A stretch of 64,000 nt of DNA from Adiantum capillus-veneris (Eukaryota; Streptophyta; Polypodiopsida; Polypodiales; Pteridaceae), in the NCBI GenBank assembly GCA_014529385.2, contig CM043970.1, positions 67,912,567 to 67,976,566 of the forward strand, given 5' to 3'. A program made the translations under genes and the position numbers. The notes under the pieces were generated by a model. The model was not told where the DNA came from, did not search any database, and was given only the letters and a program-made list of their open reading frames with translations. Shown here in pieces: positions 59,926 to 64,000 of the stretch (the first letter of the stretch is position 1; each line of letters opens with the position of its first letter).

Positions 59926-61378
59926 CTATGATACAATACATTGATAGAACAACTATGATACAATACAATGATAGAACAACTATGGCTACTTTAGACAGTG
60001 GAGCAGGCATAGCCATAGCAACCAAACCTATTTGGGAAGCTTATGGAAAGCCAGCAATTAGACAAACAAGGATGAAATTGCAATTGGCAGATGGACACAT
60101 AGAGAAAGCAATGGGCCTATTAGAGAGCACGATAGTCACCTCTTGCGAGATTGACTACCAGCACACTTTTACCGTTGTAGAATTTAGAAGAAACTCAATT
60201 ATGAAATCATCTTGGGAAGATTGTTCATGAGGATGATACAATTAATCCAAGGTTGGGGCAACGATTATATCTACCTAAAACAAGTAGGGGAAGTCACAAA
60301 ACTTAAAAGACCATTCTTACAAGGATGTCCTGAGGACATCAATACAAGAATTGGACTCTGAAACTCGTGCAAAAACTGAACGGCCATCATGGGTACATAA
60401 AAACACTCCAATTTGGATATGTGGTGCTTCTCAATCGAGAAGCTTACGAAAGGAAGACTGTTTTCTAGACAGAGATGTAAATGACACAGATTACATACCA
60501 TAACCATTCCTTGAACATTTGTTTGAGCCCTTTGAATGGACTCAAATCCTGGCTACCATGGATGTATGTATTAATGAATCTACACTTACACATTTTTGTG
60601 ACTAGGAGGGCTATGATATAGTCCCCATTCAAATGGTATCAATTGAGATGATAGAGGAGCAACATGTTTTCTCTGATCACTATTACAATGCTACAGACAA
60701 GTGGGAAGAAGAACCAATTACAACAAAGGGGTCGGACTCTGAGAAAGAGTAGGTAAGAGCAAGCTTCTACTCTCAGGAGGAAAGGAAATATTTTTTAAGT
60801 TTCCAAACCAACACCGAAGATGCCAACAAAGATACAAAAAAAAACGAGATCATAAATCAAGAAAGAAAGCTACAAAAAGGCCATTGGAAACCAAAACTCA
60901 ATTCTTGATGGAAGTGAATGTAGTGGACTGCATAAACGATTAGATAACTGGAAGATATCCAAACGTAAAGCCTGCAAAGATACGACACTAAACAAAACCA
61001 AGGTCAATTAAGACAAATAAAATCGAAGGGAAAGAACCTATGATGACCAAGACGGAACGAAAAGAAAAATACAAAGAACTGAAATGAACCTTGAAAGAAG
61101 TATGGACCACGAAATTGGAGTGACAAATCGGGAAAAATTAGTGTTCCAATGCATTATAAGAAATACACTTTACAAGATCACAGGATCATTGTAGAGAAAC
61201 CCTTGCGACAATCAATAGAATCCAGAAAGTCCTATGAAGGGCCTGAAAATGCCAAACGAATTGACCTTGTCGAGCCTGGAGAAGAGCCAAAACCGGCATA
61301 CATAGCCAAGGATCTATTGCAAGAAGAAGAGGAGATTCTCACGAGAATGTTAAAAGAATACAGGGATGTTTTTTCATG
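59926..61378 (+). pseudogene. Element 2 protease and linker to RT
   Basis: Element 2 resumes right after element 3. Two 9-codon repeats (MIQYIDRTT, MIQYNDRTT) lead into an aspartic protease with an intact-looking site ATLDSGAGIAIATKP (near 59995) and YQHTFTVVEF. The open frame ends at 60230. From 60231 to about 61148 the coding text is heavily broken. The frame at 61149-61378 (KYTLQDHRIIVEKPL, EEEEILTRMLKEYRDVFS) is the linker found just before RT in Ty3 elements. Confidence 0.7.
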
Positions 61379-62568
61379 ATCTTATATACCTATAATGAAA
61401 TATTTGCCAAGAAAATCAAGGAAGAGATAGAGAAACTCAAGGAGGCTGAGTTTATCTATGAAATAGAACACACTGATTGGGTATCACTGTAGTGGTGCCT
61501 AAAAAGAATGGAAAACTTAGAGTGTGTGTAAATCTTAAAAAGGTGAACTCCACCACCATACGTGATAACTATCCTCTTCCCATCACCGATTACAAGCTAG
61601 AACGAGTAGCTGGCAAGGAAGCCTATAGCTTTTTGGATGGATTCTTTGGATACAACCAATTGACTATTGATCCCAAGGATCAACATAAAACGGACTTCAC
61701 CATGGAGTGGGGAATTTATTCCTATCAGGTAATGACTTTCGGATTGACCAATGCACCGGAAACATTCTAGAGGTTAACGAGCCATGCTTTTAAGGAGTAT
61801 CTGTAAAAATTCTTGGAAGTATACATGGATGAAATTTCTGTGCACTCCAAAGAACAAGAAAGTCATTTTGAATATTTACGATGTGTCTTTGAGAAATGCC
61901 ATCTATATAGGATTTGATTAAATCTTGAAAAATGTGGTTTTATGGTTAGATAAGGAAAAATTCTTGGATATATTGTGTCAAAAAATGGTATAGCCACAGA
62001 CATGGAAAAGGTGGCAGTGATCGCGGAAATGGCTAGGCTGAAAACCATCAAATAAGTGCAAGCATTTATGGGACATTGTGGTTACTATCATAGATTTATC
62101 TACATGTATGCAGTGATTGATCGGCTCATATATAGCCTTATCACTCACTTTGAATGGACTGATCAATGTGAGGAATCCTTCCAAAAGCTTAAGAAATCTT
62201 TAAGCTCAACACCAATACTGAAAGCTCCAGACTGGAACAAAGTGTTCCACGTATATGTCGATGCTTCAAATTATGTCATTGGTTGCATCTTAGCCCAGTT
62301 GGGAGAAGGAACAATGGGTTTTACTATCTCCTATGCTAGCAGAAAATTAAAACTGGCAAAAAAGAACTATACAACCACAAAAAGAGGTCTTGGTATGGTG
62401 TATCCAGTGAAGAAATTTCAACACTACTTGTTAGCTAACAAGTTTTTCTTCGTAAACCATCAATCCTTACTCTACTTGGGTTTCACGAGACCAAACCCTG
62501 CAAAGACTACCCTGGTTGGGTGTTTACTAGACTACCATGAAAAGAGATATTCATCACTACGTGAATGA
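61379..62568 (+). pseudogene. Element 2 reverse transcriptase and RNase H, broken
   Basis: RT motifs in order: VVVPKKNGKLRVCVNLKKVN, YSFLDGFFGYNQLTI and MTFGLTNAPETF. After a stop at 61768-61770 comes the catalytic site reading VYMDEISVHS (near 61819-61848), where the second essential Asp is Glu. More stops follow near 61804, 61917 and 61950. The connection (AFMGHCGYYHRFI) and RNase H (FHVYVDASNYVIGCILAQ) are in a clean frame 62056-62568. Dead on two counts: stops and a changed catalytic residue. Confidence 0.85.
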
Positions 62569-63230
62569 TTTCTCTCAATGTAAAGAGAAATCCGCCATAC
62601 CCCATGCCACGTTATTCTATATTTCAGTCACACCCTAGTGGAGCAGATACCTGGTTGAGTATTTGACTAACAAAATATTCCCAAAAGACAAAAAAGAGCT
62701 ATAGAAACTGAAGCATCCAACTACACAATGATTGGAAACCAGCTCTATTGATGTGGAAAAGATCAACATCTCAGCTTGTGCGCCAATGAAGAGGAATACC
62801 TTCCTATTATGAGACAAGCTCACGCAGGTCTAGTAGGGGGTCACTTGTCTCATGAGACCACAACCAAGGCTATATTGATGGAAGGCATTTGGTGGCCAAA
62901 TTTATTTTTTGACACAAAAGAGTTTGTTTGATGATGCGATGCATGCCAACGAGAATGAATAATATGCCACTGTGACCTATGATGGGAGCACGCACATTTG
63001 CTAAATAGGGTATAGACTTTGTAGGTCCAATACAACCACCAGTTTACAAAACTCAATCACAATAAATTTTTGTGGCAGCAAATTACTTAACCAAGTGGGT
63101 TGAGGCACGAGCAACCCGAAAGAACGATGCAAGAACCGCGACTGCATTTCTGTACGAATGCATATGTACTAGATATGGAATTCCTATGAGCTTGTGAGTG
63201 ATTGTGGATCACATTTCCTCAATGAAGTGA
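62569..63230 (+). pseudogene. Element 2 integrase remnant, truncated
   Basis: Fragments of integrase alternate with stops: the HHCC finger (EEEYLPIMRQAHAGLVGGHL, EGIWWPNL, CDACQRE), the core start near 63010 (GIDFVGPI-like after frame changes) and FLYECICTRYGIP-like text near 63150. Recognisable sequence ends near 63230, before the final Glu of the catalytic triad. No 3' LTR follows. Confidence 0.65.
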
Positions 63231-64000
63231 TAGAATATCTACCATTAGGAAAAATATGAACCCTCTAAGAACCCTTTGGGATTAACACTAGGTTGGTAAT
63301 GGGACACTTTTATGTCTTGTTAAGTGACCATTTTCCTTGAATTATGTCAAGAGTTTCAAAATGGATTTTGAGGTGCTATCTGTCTAGAAAGTTGTCTAAT
63401 GAGCTGAAAAAAACTTGACATTTTTTTGGAATATCAATTCCATCTTTAACCTTGTCCTTGCACAACATTTCACAACCTAAACTGTGTGAAAAAATGGGTC
63501 CTGTTTTTGGCTTTTTTCAACTTTTTGCAACTATACGACTCTAGAATTCATGTTTGTGAGGTCTATAATGCTAGAGAACTATCTTTAGTAGTCCTCAACA
63601 TGTCCTGATGCTTCTAGGGAGAAATAAATGTTAAAGTTGTAAGTTATGACCAAATTACAAAAATTGTCAAATCATGTTTTTTAGCCAATTTTAGCTCTTC
63701 TATGATTTTTTTGGTGGCTTACATGATATCCAAATGCAGTTTTGATTTTCTATGTCGCATAATGTAACATAAAGCTAATATTCCTTGAGTTTTGGGGCAC
63801 CTAATACCCTATTTTGCATAGTAGACAATGATGGTTGATTTTTTCAATTATAGAAGAAAACGAAACATTCTAGTATATCAAGTATAGCTTTTTCAATATT
63901 GTTAGTTTCTTGTGACAACTACATGCATTTTGTAGGTAGTAACCATATCTAGTCATAAGGATCAAATTTGGCTAGATATTGAATAGTTTCTATGGGATTC
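63231..64000. other. Unassigned AT-rich end of window
   Basis: No open frame of note, no repeat shared with the rest of the window, and no RNA gene recognised. The abrupt loss of integrase sequence at the left edge marks a deletion or insertion boundary. Confidence 0.5.

Noticed and set aside
41646-63230. An endogenous pararetrovirus or other virus
   Set aside because: Domain order, integrases, LTRs, primer sites and polypurine tracts are those of Ty3 retrotransposons; no movement protein or envelope gene is seen.

Overview
The window looks like nuclear DNA of a land plant. The evidence is plant-type LTR retrotransposons (a Ty3 chromovirus, a Tat-type element with a second RNase H, an Athila-like primer site and Copia remnants), a histone H3-like gene with a plant-like tail, long GA/CT, CA and AT microsatellites, and low gene density. 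I cannot name the species, and I see nothing bacterial, organellar or viral.

Layout. 1-2.2 kb: an intronless, long-tailed histone H3/CENH3-like reading frame killed by four nonsense codons, followed by an 817-bp fold-back element made of two 191-bp hairpins inside longer inverted arms. 2.3-4.2 kb, minus strand: an unrecognised multi-exon gene with one clear GT-AG intron and at least one frame break. 4.2-10.45 kb: gene-poor DNA rich in microsatellites, including a 34-base C tract and 62 AC units. 10.45-39.49 kb: the dominant feature, a head-to-tail array of four full copies and one partial copy of a ~6.73-kb unit. The unit is a chimera carrying an antisense Copia RNase H remnant and the start of an Athila-like Ty3 element (degenerate tRNA-Asp primer site, leader, gag), cut at a TGACTT microhomology. 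39.5-41.6 kb: unassigned DNA with a possible antisense LTR promoter.

41.6-63.2 kb is a retrotransposon graveyard. Element 1 (41646-48567) is a decayed Ty3 chromovirus with an initiator-Met primer site and a C-terminal chromodomain. Element 2 (48568-50569, resuming 59926-63230) is an older, heavily broken Ty3 element. Element 3 (50570-59925) is a nearly complete Tat-type element nested inside element 2. It has LTRs of 1647 and 1568 bp, gag with one CCHC knuckle, protease, RT, a canonical RNase H remnant, a second (archaeal-type) RNase H and integrase, and it is broken by one frameshift and two nonsense codons. The last 770 bases hold nothing I recognise.

No intact cellular gene is certain. 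What is unusual is the recently homogenised TE-derived tandem array, with a sharp change in copy divergence near 34.8 kb, and the decayed long-tailed H3 variant beside an unknown spliced gene.
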